DNA from: an uncultured Rubrobacteraceae bacterium
GTDB lineage: Bacteria; Actinomycetota; Rubrobacteria; Rubrobacterales; Rubrobacteraceae
Length of the DNA stretch: 64,000 nt
Direction: 5' to 3'
Assembly: GCA_902806065.1 (NCBI GenBank)
Contig: CADCVE010000077.1
Coordinates: 1-64,000 of the forward strand
The notes under the pieces were generated by a model that did no database searches, had not been told where the DNA came from, and was given only the letters and a program-made list of their open reading frames with translations. The translations under genes were made by a program, and so were the position numbers. Position 1 is the stretch's first letter, and every line of letters begins with the position of its first letter. Of this stretch, positions 44,743 to 54,488 are shown piece after piece.

Positions 44743-46209
44743 CTATCGGGGGAGGACACCCAGTTTGCGGGCCTGCGCGATAGCTTCGAGCTGTGAGCGA
44801 GCCCCCAGGGCCTGCTTGATCGAGCGGACGTGGTTGCGCACCGTAGCCTCTGAAAGGTGAAGCTTACGGCTTATCTCCCTGGCAGGTTTGCCCTCGGCCA
44901 TGAGACCGAGCACCTCCTGCTGGCGGCGGGTGAGATCCGGGGCATCCTCGCCCTTGGAGGATACGACCATCCTGTCCTGCCCGGCGAGCCGGATGATTTC
45001 CCGCGCCATCTCTGTCTCTGGGACGTGGTTGAGGGCGTTGTCTATAGCCAGGGCTGTGCAGTGGGCGAGCCCCTCGGCCAGGGCCAGGTCTCCTTCGCCG
45101 TAGCGCCGGCCGCTTTCGGCCGAGACGAACCCTATAGCCCCGGCTGGTTGACGGCGCACCCGGAGCGGGACGCACATGTAAGATTTGGGGTTTAGACGCC
45201 GGAGGATGGAGAGGTGCTCGGCGTCGCGGGATATTGACTTCAAGACCTCGTCGTCTACCTCCGGGATCAACTCAGGCTTGCCGGTCTTGATCACCCAGGG
45301 CGTCCCGTGCGCGAGTTTCGGGTCGAGCGGGTACTTGCGCTTAAGCCCCTCCGCGAGGTCCTCCCGGCCGGAGCCGGCACGACTCACCACGGCCCGGCGC
45401 AACTCGCCCCCGGGCTCGAGCACATCTACGAAGCACCAGTCCGCTATGGTCGGCACCGCCAAGCGAGCCGCGTTCTCCAGCGCCATCCCGTAGTCGAGGG
45501 AAGATGCGTACAGCAACGCGTTCGCCTCGGCCAGAAACTCGAAGCGGCGCTCGGCGGCCTCGGCCCTCTCTGACTGCTCGGCTATGATCCTCCGGGTGCC
45601 TTCATCCTCCAGTCTCCGCTCAATTGCCGCGCTCAATACGTCTGCCACGTCCTGAAGAAAGAGGACCTCGTGGGCGGCGAACAGACGGTGGCACTTGGTA
45701 TGCGTGCCGAGGACGCCGAAGAAGCGATCCTCGAGCCGGATGGCGACGGTGACTCCACTGACTACCCCATGTTCGTGCAAGAGCGGCGCGCCTCTGAACC
45801 GAATCTCCTCTTTGAGGGTCTCAACCACGATCGGTCCATCGGAGATGAGCGTGTAGCCGGCCTGCGACTGCAGGTTGGTACCCACGGTCGCGCGCCCCAC
45901 GTACCCTTCCTTCCAGCCTACCCCCGCCCGTAAGAGCAGCTTATCGCCCTCCGGCAGGAGCTCGAGTACTTTGCAGTACTCGACCGAGAGGGTCTTCGCC
46001 ACGACCGCACAAGCCTCGTTCATCAGCGACGCAAGCTCACCGCCCGACAGGGCGAACATGCCAAGCCCGGCTACAGCCTCCTTCTGGCGAACGCGGGCTT
46101 CCAGCTCATCTCTCGCAGATGAGCCGAGCCGCACGCCGTGTTCCGGTACTTCTCTCATCGCCCGCTTGTTGAGCCCATCGCCGGGCAACTCGTCTCCGGT
46201 GCGCAACAA
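44743..46209 (-). CDS. GAF-GAF-LuxR transcriptional regulator
   Basis: A 488-residue regulator: first GAF domain at about 50-195 (VEYCKVLELLPEGDKLLLRA), second GAF at about 230-395 (NAARLAVPTIADWCFVDVLE), then a LuxR helix-turn-helix at about 420-485 (LTRRQQEVLGLMAEGKPARE, LSEATVRNHVRSIKQALGA). GAF domains sense small ligands or redox state. TTG start; an internal ATG at codon 18 is possible. It lies upstream of the V-ATPase operon in the same direction and may control it, though that is not shown. Confidence 0.85.
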   Translation of the reverse strand: MLRTGDELPGDGLNKRAMREVPEHGVRLGSSARDELEARVRQKEAVAGLGMFALSGGELASLMNEACAVVAKTLSVEYCKVLELLPEGDKLLLRAGVGWKEGYVGRATVGTNLQSQAGYTLISDGPIVVETLKEEIRFRGAPLLHEHGVVSGVTVAIRLEDRFFGVLGTHTKCHRLFAAHEVLFLQDVADVLSAAIERRLEDEGTRRIIAEQSERAEAAERRFEFLAEANALLYASSLDYGMALENAARLAVPTIADWCFVDVLEPGGELRRAVVSRAGSGREDLAEGLKRKYPLDPKLAHGTPWVIKTGKPELIPEVDDEVLKSISRDAEHLSILRRLNPKSYMCVPLRVRRQPAGAIGFVSAESGRRYGEGDLALAEGLAHCTALAIDNALNHVPETEMAREIIRLAGQDRMVVSSKGEDAPDLTRRQQEVLGLMAEGKPAREISRKLHLSEATVRNHVRSIKQALGARSQLEAIAQARKLGVLPR

Positions 46210-46518
46210 CCCGGTTGTCTCGGGAGCCTTGCGCGTCTGGCCCGGTCGTGGGCGGGTATAACCGCTCCAGCGTAAACCATATCTGCAGCCCTTCCTTTCA
46301 ATACATCGCCACTATAACCCGCTGACGGAGGCTGGCTACGCTCTAGCGTGAAAATAGCTAACTTTTGCTACGCAAGCGCACACTTTTGGTCAGGCAATAG
46401 GAGCCGTGCCAAAGGAAAATATTGTTACGAAGAGATCGGAGTCGCGAAGTACGGCTACTCTCCGGTGCGAGCGCCGGTCTCCCGCAGAAAGGACACCGCG
46501 AAGAGGAGGATCGACGCC

Positions 46519-46953
46519 ATGTTGGCGACGGAGCAGAACACGAGGGGAAAATGGTCGGTCGGCGGAGAAGTGCTGCGGGGTGGGGCGGTTGGTTCTTCCT
46601 ACCGATTCGGGACCTCGAAGTTCGTGATCGCACGCCGCAAAAACGGTGCTTTCGAGCCACTGCACGCAGCTTTGCCGGAGGGCGGCGAGGCGCTGCCGGT
46701 ATTCGCCGCGGAGCAGGCGGCGCGGCGGTACCTCCGGTCGGAGACCTACGAAGCAGGATGGTACGTGAGGGAGACCCGGAACGGCGAGCTCGCCTCGATG
46801 CTCATGGGCCTGTGCAGCGGCGTGGAGAGTGTTCTCGTGGACCCCGACTCGGGGTCCCACGCGTCCGCCGGTTCCGGAGACTTGGTGAGTAGAGAGAGTT
46901 TTCTGAAGGCCTGTCTGGGTCCAAGCTTTGCCACGGGAGGTTGTCGGAGATGA
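46519..46953 (+). CDS. Unknown protein leading the Usp/P-type ATPase operon
   Basis: A 144-residue soluble protein. The ATG at 46519 follows AAGAGGAGG at nine bases. The visible blocks are SSYRFGTSKFVIARRKNG, AAEQAARRYLRSETYEAGWY and a C-terminal helix with SRESFLKACLGPS. No family recognised. The stop lies just past the Usp start, so it is translated with that gene. The 300 bases before it (46210-46518) hold an AT-rich promoter region and no other gene. Confidence 0.6.
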   Translation: MLATEQNTRGKWSVGGEVLRGGAVGSSYRFGTSKFVIARRKNGAFEPLHAALPEGGEALPVFAAEQAARRYLRSETYEAGWYVRETRNGELASMLMGLCSGVESVLVDPDSGSHASAGSGDLVSRESFLKACLGPSFATGGCRR

Positions 46954-47960
46954 AGGAGTTATCCGGCAAGATACTGCTCGCCACTGACGGCTCCGAGGAC
47001 GCGGCTGTCGCAACGCTGGCTGCCATCGACATCGCTAACAGGAGTGGTTCGGAGTTGCATGTCGTTCACGCCTTCGAGTTCGTCCCGCCCCGGGAGTACA
47101 TAAGCGTGGCGCTCAGAGTCCACTCCCCCTTCACCTCCCAAAGGCATGGGCGACACTTGCTCGAGGAGCAGGCGGAGCTGATCGTGGAGGCCGGAGGGGA
47201 GATCGCGGAGACCCATCTCTGCATAGGCTCGCCGGTCGACCAGATCCTCTGCGTGGCCGAGGAGTTAGACGCCGGGCTAATCGTCATGGGGAGCAGGGGG
47301 TTGGGTGGGGTCAAGCGAATCCTGATGGGCAGCGTCTCGGAGGGCGTGATCCACCACGCCCGTTGTCCCGTTCTGGTGGTGCGCCCCGGAAACGAACCCT
47401 GGCCGCCGTCCCGGGTAATGATCGCCGACGATTTCTCCGAGAACGCGAGAATGGCCGGGGATCTCGCGGCGAACATCGGAGGCCTCCTTGGGGCCGAAGC
47501 AGAGCTGGTTCAGGTCTACCCGAGGCTGCTCGAGACCTCCCGGGAGAAGGGCTCCGAGGAGTCCCGCGTCATCGAGGAGGTATTGCAGAGCGCCGAGGCG
47601 AAGCTGCGCGAGCGTGCGGCAAACCTAGAAGGCGCTCTCGGGAGACGCCCGGAGGCGAAGCTCGTGGTAGACGAGGGTACCGACGGGATCGACGGTATAG
47701 CGATGACCCTGCTAGATGTGGCGCAGGAGACGGGAGAACCTACCCTCATCGCCCTCGGCAGCCGGGGCCTGGGCGCGATGCAGCGCGCGCGCGTCGGCAG
47801 CGTCTCGACCAAGGTTGTGAGGGCGCACCCGGGACCGGTCCTTATCTACCCGCGGGACGCGACACCTGTAACACGCGAAACGGGCGAACCGGTGCATGAA
47901 GAGCGGAGTTGTTCCGATCGTCGCGCTGAGAACACTGAAGGAGGAGTCGTTGCTCGCTAG
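46950..47960 (+). CDS. Universal stress protein with two Usp domains
   Basis: A 336-residue protein. The first Usp domain has the full ATP-binding motif GSRGLGGVKRILMGSVSEGV; the second is more divergent but keeps GSRGLGAMQRARVGSVSTKV. The ATG at 46950 is preferred to the TTG at 46941 because of spacing to GGGAGG. It overlaps both neighbours, so it forms an operon with a P-type ATPase, as Rv1996-ctpF does in the mycobacterial hypoxia (DosR) regulon. Confidence 0.87.
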   Translation: MKELSGKILLATDGSEDAAVATLAAIDIANRSGSELHVVHAFEFVPPREYISVALRVHSPFTSQRHGRHLLEEQAELIVEAGGEIAETHLCIGSPVDQILCVAEELDAGLIVMGSRGLGGVKRILMGSVSEGVIHHARCPVLVVRPGNEPWPPSRVMIADDFSENARMAGDLAANIGGLLGAEAELVQVYPRLLETSREKGSEESRVIEEVLQSAEAKLRERAANLEGALGRRPEAKLVVDEGTDGIDGIAMTLLDVAQETGEPTLIALGSRGLGAMQRARVGSVSTKVVRAHPGPVLIYPRDATPVTRETGEPVHEERSCSDRRAENTEGGVVAR

Positions 47961-50718
47961 AACGTCAGATAGAGGATCTACTAACCAGTTGTCCTGGCAT
48001 TCCACAGGGAACGAGCAGGTTCTCGAAGCCCTGGAGAGCTCGCAAGACGGCCTGAGCAACGCCGAGGCCGCTAGTCGGCTACAGACCTTCGGTCCGAACG
48101 TCCTCAAACGGGCCAAGGGCGACGGGCCTTTGCGCATCCTCCTGCGCCAGATCAACGATCCTCTCATCTACGTCCTCCTCGCCTCCGTAGCCCTGGCGAT
48201 TATCATGGGCAAGGTCGTGGACGGGCTCGTAGTTCTGGGCGTCGTCGTCCTGAACACCCTTATCGGTTTCGTACAGGAGTACCGGGCCGGTAAGGCAATA
48301 GAAGCGCTCATGGACATGGTCCCCCAGACCACGACCGTGCTGCGCGACGGGCAGAAAACGACGTTACCGGCCGCCGACCTCGTGCCCGGCGACGTGGTTG
48401 AGTTGGCCTCGGGCGACCGGGTGCCGGCGGACATGCGCCTCCTTTTGGCGCGCAGCCTTAAGGCCGACGAAGCCGCCCTCACCGGGGAGTCGGTCCCGGT
48501 CGAGAAGCATACCGAGCCACTGGCCGAGGAGACGCAACTCGCCGACCGCTCGAACACGGTCTACGGCGGTACGCTCGTAACTTACGGGACGGGCACGGCT
48601 GTTGTCGTCGCCACGGCCAACGATACGGAACTTGGCCGCATCTCCTCGATGCTGCACGAGACGACCCAGGTCGAGACGCCGCTCACTCGCCAGCTCGCGG
48701 TCGTGGGAAAATATCTCACAATCGCCATCGTCATAGTCGCGGCGGTGCTCTTCGCGGTCGGGATGCTCAGGAACTATCCCGTGGTGGACGCCACGCTCGC
48801 GGCGATAACGCTCGCCGTCGGCGCCATCCCAGAAGGCCTGCCGGCCATCGTCACCATCGCACTCGCCATCGGTGTCAGGCGCATGGCGAGCCGTCGGGCC
48901 GTAATCCGGCGTCTTCCGGCGGTCGAAACCCTGGGCTCGACTACCGTGATCTGCTCGGACAAAACCGGTACCCTTACGAAGAACGAGATGACGGTCAAGG
49001 AGCTCTGGACCGCAGAAGGCACCTACCACGTGAGCGGCGCCGGCTACGCTCCCGAAGGAGATCTCCTCAGAGCGAACGGAGCGAAGCTGGGCGAGTCACC
49101 GCCCGACGTAAGGGAATTGCTGCTCGCGGGCGCCCTGTGCAGCGACGCCTCTCTCGGACTCTCCGACGACGGCTGGCGCATCACTGGCGACCCGACCGAG
49201 GGGGCCCTGCTCACCGCCGCCCAGAAGCTCGGCGTCGGTCTGGAGGAGGCCCGTCAGGAACGCCTCGATTCCATACCCTTCGAGTCCGAGCGCCAGTACA
49301 TGGCGACGTTGCACGAGGCGCCGGGCGAAACTAGCGAGCGGGTCGTCTACCTCAAGGGCGCGCCCGAGGTCGTACTCCGGCGTTGCGCGTTTCTCCTTGA
49401 CGGGAGTCCAGTGGATACGGAGCACGTGTTGGGGCAGGTCGAGGAGATGGCGGCGCGGGGCATGCGGGTGCTCGCGCTCGCCGAGAAGCGGCTCGGGGGT
49501 ACGATCCAGGATCTCGCCGAAGAAGATGTCGAAGAAGGTCTCCGGCTGATAGGCCTGCAGGGGATGATAGACCCACCCAGGCCGGAGGCCGTAGAGGCGG
49601 TCGCGGCGTGCCGCCGCGCCGGTATAACGGTCAAGATGATCACCGGCGACCATGCCGGCACGGCCACGGCTATTGGCAGGGAGCTTGGCCTGACGACCAG
49701 CGGCTCCACCCTGACCGGGGCGGATATCGCCGCCCTCTCCGACGAGGAGTTGCGGGGAGCGGTCTCGCGCACGAGCGTCTTCGCCCGGGTCGCACCAGAA
49801 CACAAGCTCAGGTTGGTCAGGAGCCTGCAGGCGCAGAACGAGGTCGTGGCTATGACCGGCGACGGCGTCAACGACGCCCCGGCTCTCAAGCAGGCCGACA
49901 TCGGCGTGGCAATGGGTATCACGGGCACAGACGTCTCCAAAGAGGCGGCGGATATCGTGCTCACCGATGACAACTTCGCCTCCATAGCTGCGGCGGTCGA
50001 GGAGGGCCGCAGGGTCTACGACAACCTCAAGAAAGCTCTAGCCTTCGTGCTACCGACTAACATAGGACTCGCCGTGATTTTGACGGCGGCCGTGGCCTTT
50101 TTCCCGATCGAGGGAGGGGCTCCCCTGCTGCCGATGCTGCCGACGCAGATACTCTGGATCAACCTGGTCGCGGCCGTCGCGCTCGCGCTTCCCCTGGCCT
50201 TCGAGGCGATGGAACCGGACATTATGCGCCGCGCGCCGCGCGAGCCTGACGCCTCGGTTTTGAGCCGGTTTGTTATCGTCCGCACCGTATACGTAGCGCT
50301 GCTGATGGCAGCGGGCGCCCTGGGCCTCTTCCTCTACGAGTTCGCCGTCGAGACTGCGAGGGGCACGACCTTTGCGACAGCGCTCGCCGAGGCTCAGACC
50401 ATGGCGGTGACGACGGTGATCCTCTTCCAGATCTTCTACCTCTTGAACTGTCGATCTCTGCGGGAATCGGTCCTCAAGATCGGGCTCTGGTCGAATCCCT
50501 GGATCTACGCCGGTATTGGCGCACTCTTGCTGCTGCAGCTAGGCTTTATATACCTGCCGTTCATGAACGCCCTGTTCGGGACGGCACCGCTGGGTCCGGT
50601 CGCCCTCCTGCAAGCGCTCGCAGTGGCCGTCCTCGTACTACCCATCATCAGCGCCGAGAAGTGGCTCCGCGGCAAGCGCCGCACCGCGAGGGTGCAAAAA
50701 AAGGTGGCGAGGGGGTAG
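47950..50718 (+). CDS. P2-type cation-transporting ATPase (CtpF-like)
   Basis: A 922-residue P-type ATPase. Landmarks are the N-terminal cation ATPase domain (LSNAEAASRLQTFGPNVL), the actuator TGES motif, IPEGLPAIVTIALA in M4, DKTGTLTKNEMT, and MTGDGVNDAPALKQADIG. IPEGLP in M4 fits Ca2+ or related P2 pumps, but M6 reads NLVAAVALALPLAFE without the Asp of SERCA or PMR1, so the ion is uncertain. The TTG at 47950 follows GAAGGAGGAG and lies inside the Usp end; an ATG at 47896 would overlap more. Linked to a universal stress protein, it is probably induced by stress. Confidence 0.9.
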   Translation: MLARTSDRGSTNQLSWHSTGNEQVLEALESSQDGLSNAEAASRLQTFGPNVLKRAKGDGPLRILLRQINDPLIYVLLASVALAIIMGKVVDGLVVLGVVVLNTLIGFVQEYRAGKAIEALMDMVPQTTTVLRDGQKTTLPAADLVPGDVVELASGDRVPADMRLLLARSLKADEAALTGESVPVEKHTEPLAEETQLADRSNTVYGGTLVTYGTGTAVVVATANDTELGRISSMLHETTQVETPLTRQLAVVGKYLTIAIVIVAAVLFAVGMLRNYPVVDATLAAITLAVGAIPEGLPAIVTIALAIGVRRMASRRAVIRRLPAVETLGSTTVICSDKTGTLTKNEMTVKELWTAEGTYHVSGAGYAPEGDLLRANGAKLGESPPDVRELLLAGALCSDASLGLSDDGWRITGDPTEGALLTAAQKLGVGLEEARQERLDSIPFESERQYMATLHEAPGETSERVVYLKGAPEVVLRRCAFLLDGSPVDTEHVLGQVEEMAARGMRVLALAEKRLGGTIQDLAEEDVEEGLRLIGLQGMIDPPRPEAVEAVAACRRAGITVKMITGDHAGTATAIGRELGLTTSGSTLTGADIAALSDEELRGAVSRTSVFARVAPEHKLRLVRSLQAQNEVVAMTGDGVNDAPALKQADIGVAMGITGTDVSKEAADIVLTDDNFASIAAAVEEGRRVYDNLKKALAFVLPTNIGLAVILTAAVAFFPIEGGAPLLPMLPTQILWINLVAAVALALPLAFEAMEPDIMRRAPREPDASVLSRFVIVRTVYVALLMAAGALGLFLYEFAVETARGTTFATALAEAQTMAVTTVILFQIFYLLNCRSLRESVLKIGLWSNPWIYAGIGALLLLQLGFIYLPFMNALFGTAPLGPVALLQALAVAVLVLPIISAEKWLRGKRRTARVQKKVARG

Positions 50719-50724
50719 GCTAGG

Positions 50725-50884
50725 ATGGTGCGGACGCACGCGCGAATGGCCGGAACAACGCTCCTCCTGCTGGGCGGTGCGGGGCTATTGGCCGGCGGCC
50801 AGCCCCTGTTTTGTTGGGCGTCCTGAACGTCGACCCGGGCGAGAACATCGTCCACCTGCTCACGGGTGCCCTGTTGGAACCTCA
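50725..50884 (+). pseudogene. Frameshifted DUF4383-like membrane protein remnant
   Basis: Frame 1 reads MAGTTLLLLGGAGLLAGGQP and LF, then breaks; frame 3 continues LLGVLNVDPGENIVHLLTGA. This matches the DUF4383 pattern (LLG.f.vN..HN.vHL..G). The loss of a base near 50815 separates the halves, and the rest of the protein is missing. Confidence 0.45.
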
Positions 50885-51080
50885 CCGTTCCTATGTTCGT
50901 CAACCTGGCAAAGCTGGCTACGTCATCGAGAAGGCGCTCTCAGTGGCCAACGTCTCCGTCTTCGATCTGCTCTTTATATACTTCGCTGTCCCTGTCCCTG
51001 TCCAGTATTAATATCGGGTTTTGGTTTGCCCCCCGAGACCGTAGCGGGCCTGCACTCCGTTGCCTTCGCGTGCTTGCTAC

Positions 51081-51413
51081 TCAATCGCGCCGTCCTCGCC
51101 CTCTGTCCAAGTGCATAACACCCCCTAGCCGGTGGCCCCACCGCACGAAGTCGTCAGCTTCGCTGTGGCCGTTCTGGTGCTCCTCGCGGGGCAGTATCAC
51201 CGTCGAGTTCCCATTCAAGGCCGCAAGGTTCTCGCGGGAGATGTCAGGATCAACGCCGTAGCGAAGAGCCTCAAGCTCGTAGTCGATCCAGAGTTAGATA
51301 CCCTCCCCGTCGAACTCGTGGTGGGCTTCGGCCCGATCCCTGAGCCGCAATAGGCACTGTGGCACGGCGTGGTGCACCTCTTGTCGCACGCTCACGGGGG
51401 TCTGGGCGGCCAT
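51081..51413 (-). pseudogene. HNH-like endonuclease gene with in-frame stop
   Basis: The ATG at 51413 overlaps the TAA of the upstream gene. The frame reads VRQEVHHAVPQCLLRLRDRA and HHEFDGEGI, then an in-frame TAA (51296-51294), and continues in the same frame with LWIDYELEALRYGVDPDISR, TVILPREEHQNGHSEADDFV and RWGHRLG. The VHHAVP and REEHxxxH parts look like the histidines of an HNH/LHH-type nuclease that occurs in actinobacterial mobile elements (from memory). One substitution in a CAA or GAA codon would explain the stop. Confidence 0.5.
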
Positions 51414-51634
51414 TAGCCGCCCATCCTTTCGAGCCCCGACCACACCGCGTCGAGGTCACGCGTACCCGGCTTGCAGCGGACGTGGAAGAAGTTCCCGCTC
51501 ACTTTTTCCCGTACCAAGGGGAAGCCTGTTCCCTGGCTGATGCTGCCAGAAGGCTCGCCGCACTCGGTACAGCGCCGGCGGGGCTTCTCGGGCGTGGGTG
51601 GATGCGCTGGGTGCGCTACACTAATCTCGGCCAT
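51413..51634 (-). CDS. Small zinc-finger protein of the element
   Basis: A 73-residue protein starting at an ATG with AAAGGA upstream. CTECGEPSGSISQG and FHVRCKPGTRDLD give a C-x2-C...H-x2-C zinc site. Its TAA overlaps the ATG of the HNH-like frame, so the two are translationally coupled. Possibly a DNA-binding accessory factor. Confidence 0.55.
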   Translation of the reverse strand: MAEISVAHPAHPPTPEKPRRRCTECGEPSGSISQGTGFPLVREKVSGNFFHVRCKPGTRDLDAVWSGLERMGG

Positions 51635-51796
51635 TGGGGTCCTTTCCCTTTGGTCCGGGCCTCGGGGGATAAGTCGCCAAACTTCCCGCCGGGGCCATCT
51701 CTTTGTCTGACTCCCGTATTTTACCATAAATTACTCAAAAAAGGCTATTTTATCACTAAACTTGAGCTACAATATCTCCATGTATAGGCTGCCCTT

Positions 51797-52000
51797 GTGG
51801 AGGTTGACGTGGAGAAGCTGAAGGACCTGAGGCGCCGTCGGGTGCTGACTATGGAGGAGTTGGCAGAGAAGGCCGGCGTCGGCCGTAACACCGTCTGGCG
51901 TCTGGAGCACGGCATCATGGGAGCGCAACCTCGCACGGTTCGCAAACTGGCGAAAGCTCTGGGAGTCGAGCCGGAAGAACTTGTAAAGACGGAGGGCTAG
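51797..52000 (+). CDS. XRE-family (Cro/CI-type) DNA-binding protein
   Basis: A 67-residue helix-turn-helix protein (MEELAEKAGVGRNTVWRLE recognition unit). Single domain with a GTG start, three bases before the recombinase gene. It probably regulates the element's own promoter in the AT-rich region upstream. Confidence 0.82.
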   Translation: MEVDVEKLKDLRRRRVLTMEELAEKAGVGRNTVWRLEHGIMGAQPRTVRKLAKALGVEPEELVKTEG

Positions 52001-52003
52001 GCC

Positions 52004-53754
52004 ATGACTTACACAAACGGCCACGGTCCCCGGCGGGCAATCCTTTACGCCCGCGTTTCGACTCAAGAGCAAGCCGACAAGGGCTACTCCCTCGCCCAAC
52101 AAATGGAGGCTCTCCGCGAGCACGCCGCCCGCGAGGGCTACGAGATCCTGGAAGAGATTGCGGACCCCGGCCAGAGCGGCGCTAGTTTAGAACGTCCGGG
52201 CATGGATCGCGTGCGTGATCTAGTGCAGGCCGGTGGTGTCTCGGTGGTGCTGGCACAGGACCGGGACAGGATCGCCCGCGAGCCAGCCTATCACTACCTG
52301 CTCAAGCGCGAGTTTGAGGAATGCGGTACGAAGATTCGTGCCCTCAACGACCGGGGCGACGAGAGCCCAGAGGGGGAGCTTACGGACGGTATTCTCGACC
52401 AGCTTGGCAAGTACGAGCGTGCGAAGATCGCTGAGAGAAGCCGGCGCGGTAAGATTCGCAAGGCCCGGGAGGGAAAGGTTATCGGCAACAACCGCCCCAA
52501 CTTCGGCTTCAGGTATAACGCCGCGCGTGACAACTTCGTGGTCGATCCAGAAGAGATGCGGATAGTTGGGCGCATCTTCCACATGGTAGGCATGGAGGGT
52601 ATCACCATAAACAAGGTCAAACTCAAACGGACCTTCGAGCGTGAGGGCTTACCAACCCCCAACGGCAAGTATGTCTGGGGTAAGGGTTTTATCCGTGACT
52701 CCATCTTGCACGATGTGTACAAGCCCTATACCTACGCGGAAATCGAACCGTTGGTGGCAACGGAGGTAGCCGCTAAACTGGACCCGAAGAAACTCTACGG
52801 CATCTGGTGGTTCAACCGTGAACGTGTCACCGTCAGCCAGGTAATGAAGAGCAGGGCCGATGGTAGACACTACCAGCGCCGCTACAAGCGCGTGGCAAAA
52901 CCCGCCGACGAGTGGATCGCGGTGCCCGTACCGGACTCCGGGATACCGTGCGAGTGGTAGACGCGGCCCGCGAGGCTATAGCGAACAACGAAAGGCGCTC
53001 TAGGAATGGGGGCCGGTTCTGGAATCTCTCGGGCGGCATCCTTCGCTGCGCCTCTTGCGGGTGGGGCATGGGAACCGCCACCGTCACATCCACCGCCAAC
53101 TCAACGAAGTGCAACTACTACTACCGCTGCACGAAGGTGCATGCTGCCTACGGCGACTGCCCGCATCACAAGAACCACCGGGCGGACAAGATCGAGCCGC
53201 GCGTGTGGGAGTTCGTCTCCGGGTTGCTGAAGGACCCCGAGCGGCTGCGGACGGGGCTTGAGGAGATGATCGAACGAGAGCGTGACGGGATGCGAGGCGA
53301 TCCAGGACAGGAAGCGAAGGCGTGGGCGGATAAGCTGGTCGAAAGTGAGCACAAGCGGAACAAGTACCAGGAGATGTTCGCCGCCGACGCGATGACCCTG
53401 GACGAGCTAAGGGCTAAACTCACCGCCCTCGAAAGCACCCGTGAGATCGCCCGGCGAGAGCTGGCCGCGCTGGAAGCTCGCCGGGCGCAGTTGGTAGAAC
53501 TGGAGCGCGACCGCGACGCCCTCCTGGAACGCTACGTCGAGACTATGCCCCGTGCCATCGACACCCTCACCCCCGATGAGCGGCACCGCGTCTACAAGAT
53601 GCTGAAGTTATCTGCCAACGTGAGCGCGGACGGTACCCTTGAGGTAAGCGGAGTATTCGGAGAAGCGAGTGTTGGGGTGATCGGAGCGTCGGAGGACGAT
53701 ACTGTGGTTTGTAAAACGGTGGGTCTATCACCGTCAGCACTTCTTGCAACGTAA
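52004..53754 (+). pseudogene. Large serine recombinase, frameshifted
   Basis: The first frame (52004-52960) encodes the resolvase domain with the catalytic Ser19 in LYARVSTQEQ, the DPGQSGASLERPGMDR segment and the Recombinase domain. It stops after VPVPDSGIP. The second frame carries on from about 52951 with VVDAAREAIANNERRSRNGG, the zinc-ribbon domain (ILRCASCGWGMG, NYYYRC), a coiled coil, and the C-terminal tail DTLTPDERHRVYKMLKLSAN. A single-base loss near 52951 restores one frame of about 580 residues. A programmed frameshift is unlikely, as no slippery sequence is seen. The tail is homologous to the end of the chimeric fragment at 10.2-10.4 kb. Confidence 0.85.
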
Positions 53755-53918
53755 AGCCTCGCTCGTCCCCTCGGAAGGTCCCTTTTCTAAACAGCACCCC
53801 GAACCGCAACATACCTATCTCCCCGACGCTTTCTCGCCCGTCTACCCTTTAGTCACATACATTACACTCCCGCCGGCATGCTGAAATGAGGACGAGTTGC
53901 TCCGGCGACCTGGAACGT

Positions 53919-54299
53919 CTACTTGCGTTCGATGAACTCTATGCGGTAACCGTCGGGGTCCTTTACGAAGAAGAGCCGGGTTCCGCTGCTCATGGCGTGC
54001 GGCTTGCTCTCGAAGTCCACACCGCCCGCTTGTTCCAGCTTTTCGGCGAGGGCGTCGAGGTCTTGGACGGCAAAGGCGACGTGACTGTAACCTTCACCCA
54101 GAGGATAGGGCTCCTCGCGGTCGTGGTTCAAGGTTAGTTCGAGGCGTGGCTCGGGGTCGCCGGGGACGGCGAGGAAGGCATTTGTGGCGTCGTCGCCGAC
54201 GGGGCTCTTGCGCGCGAGCTCCAGGCCGAGCTTGTTGGTATAGAAGTCGATGCTCTTGTCGAGGTCGAGGACCCGGTAGCAAGTGTGTACGTACTCCAT
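53919..54299 (-). CDS. gloA: Glyoxalase I (lactoylglutathione lyase family)
   Basis: A 126-residue VOC-fold enzyme. Metal ligands expected in GloA are in place: His5 (YVHTCYRVLDLDKS), Glu in RLELTLNHD, His in GYSHVAFAV, and Glu in RIEFIE. It would isomerise the hemithioacetal of methylglyoxal, with bacillithiol or mycothiol instead of glutathione likely in this group (inference). Between 53755 and 53918 nothing is seen. Confidence 0.88.
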   Translation of the reverse strand: MEYVHTCYRVLDLDKSIDFYTNKLGLELARKSPVGDDATNAFLAVPGDPEPRLELTLNHDREEPYPLGEGYSHVAFAVQDLDALAEKLEQAGGVDFESKPHAMSSGTRLFFVKDPDGYRIEFIERK

Positions 54300-54344
54300 A
54301 AAGCGCTCCTCTCTGCCGGTCTGCTATACAGGTTACTTTAGCTT

Positions 54345-54440
54345 CTTACCGTCCGGGCTGCCCGGATCGCCCAATCCATAGTGCGCTACGGGTTCGGCTA
54401 TATCTTTGGTACGGGGTCTCTTCGAGAGACGACCTCGAAC
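54345..54440 (+). repeat. Partial duplication of the UbiB-like N-terminus
   Basis: AARIAQSIVRYGFGYIFGTG is encoded here, in frame with the gene that follows, and repeats AARIAQVGARYGFGYVFG from residues about 22-39 of the downstream protein. It may be a remnant of a deleted paralogue or a partial tandem duplication. Confidence 0.5.
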
Positions 54441-54488
54441 GCGTACCGGGCGAGTTGTGATTGTTCGGGTCAGGCGCTGGTAGCTGCT

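Larger units (their letters stand above)
51081..53754. mobile_element. Small serine-recombinase integrative element, inactivated
   Basis: The unit consists of a divergent pair: leftward zinc-finger and HNH-like genes and rightward XRE regulator plus large serine recombinase. The central 51720-51790 stretch is AT-rich and probably holds the divergent promoters. Both the recombinase and the HNH-like gene are broken. I could not identify attachment sites at either end. Confidence 0.55.
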
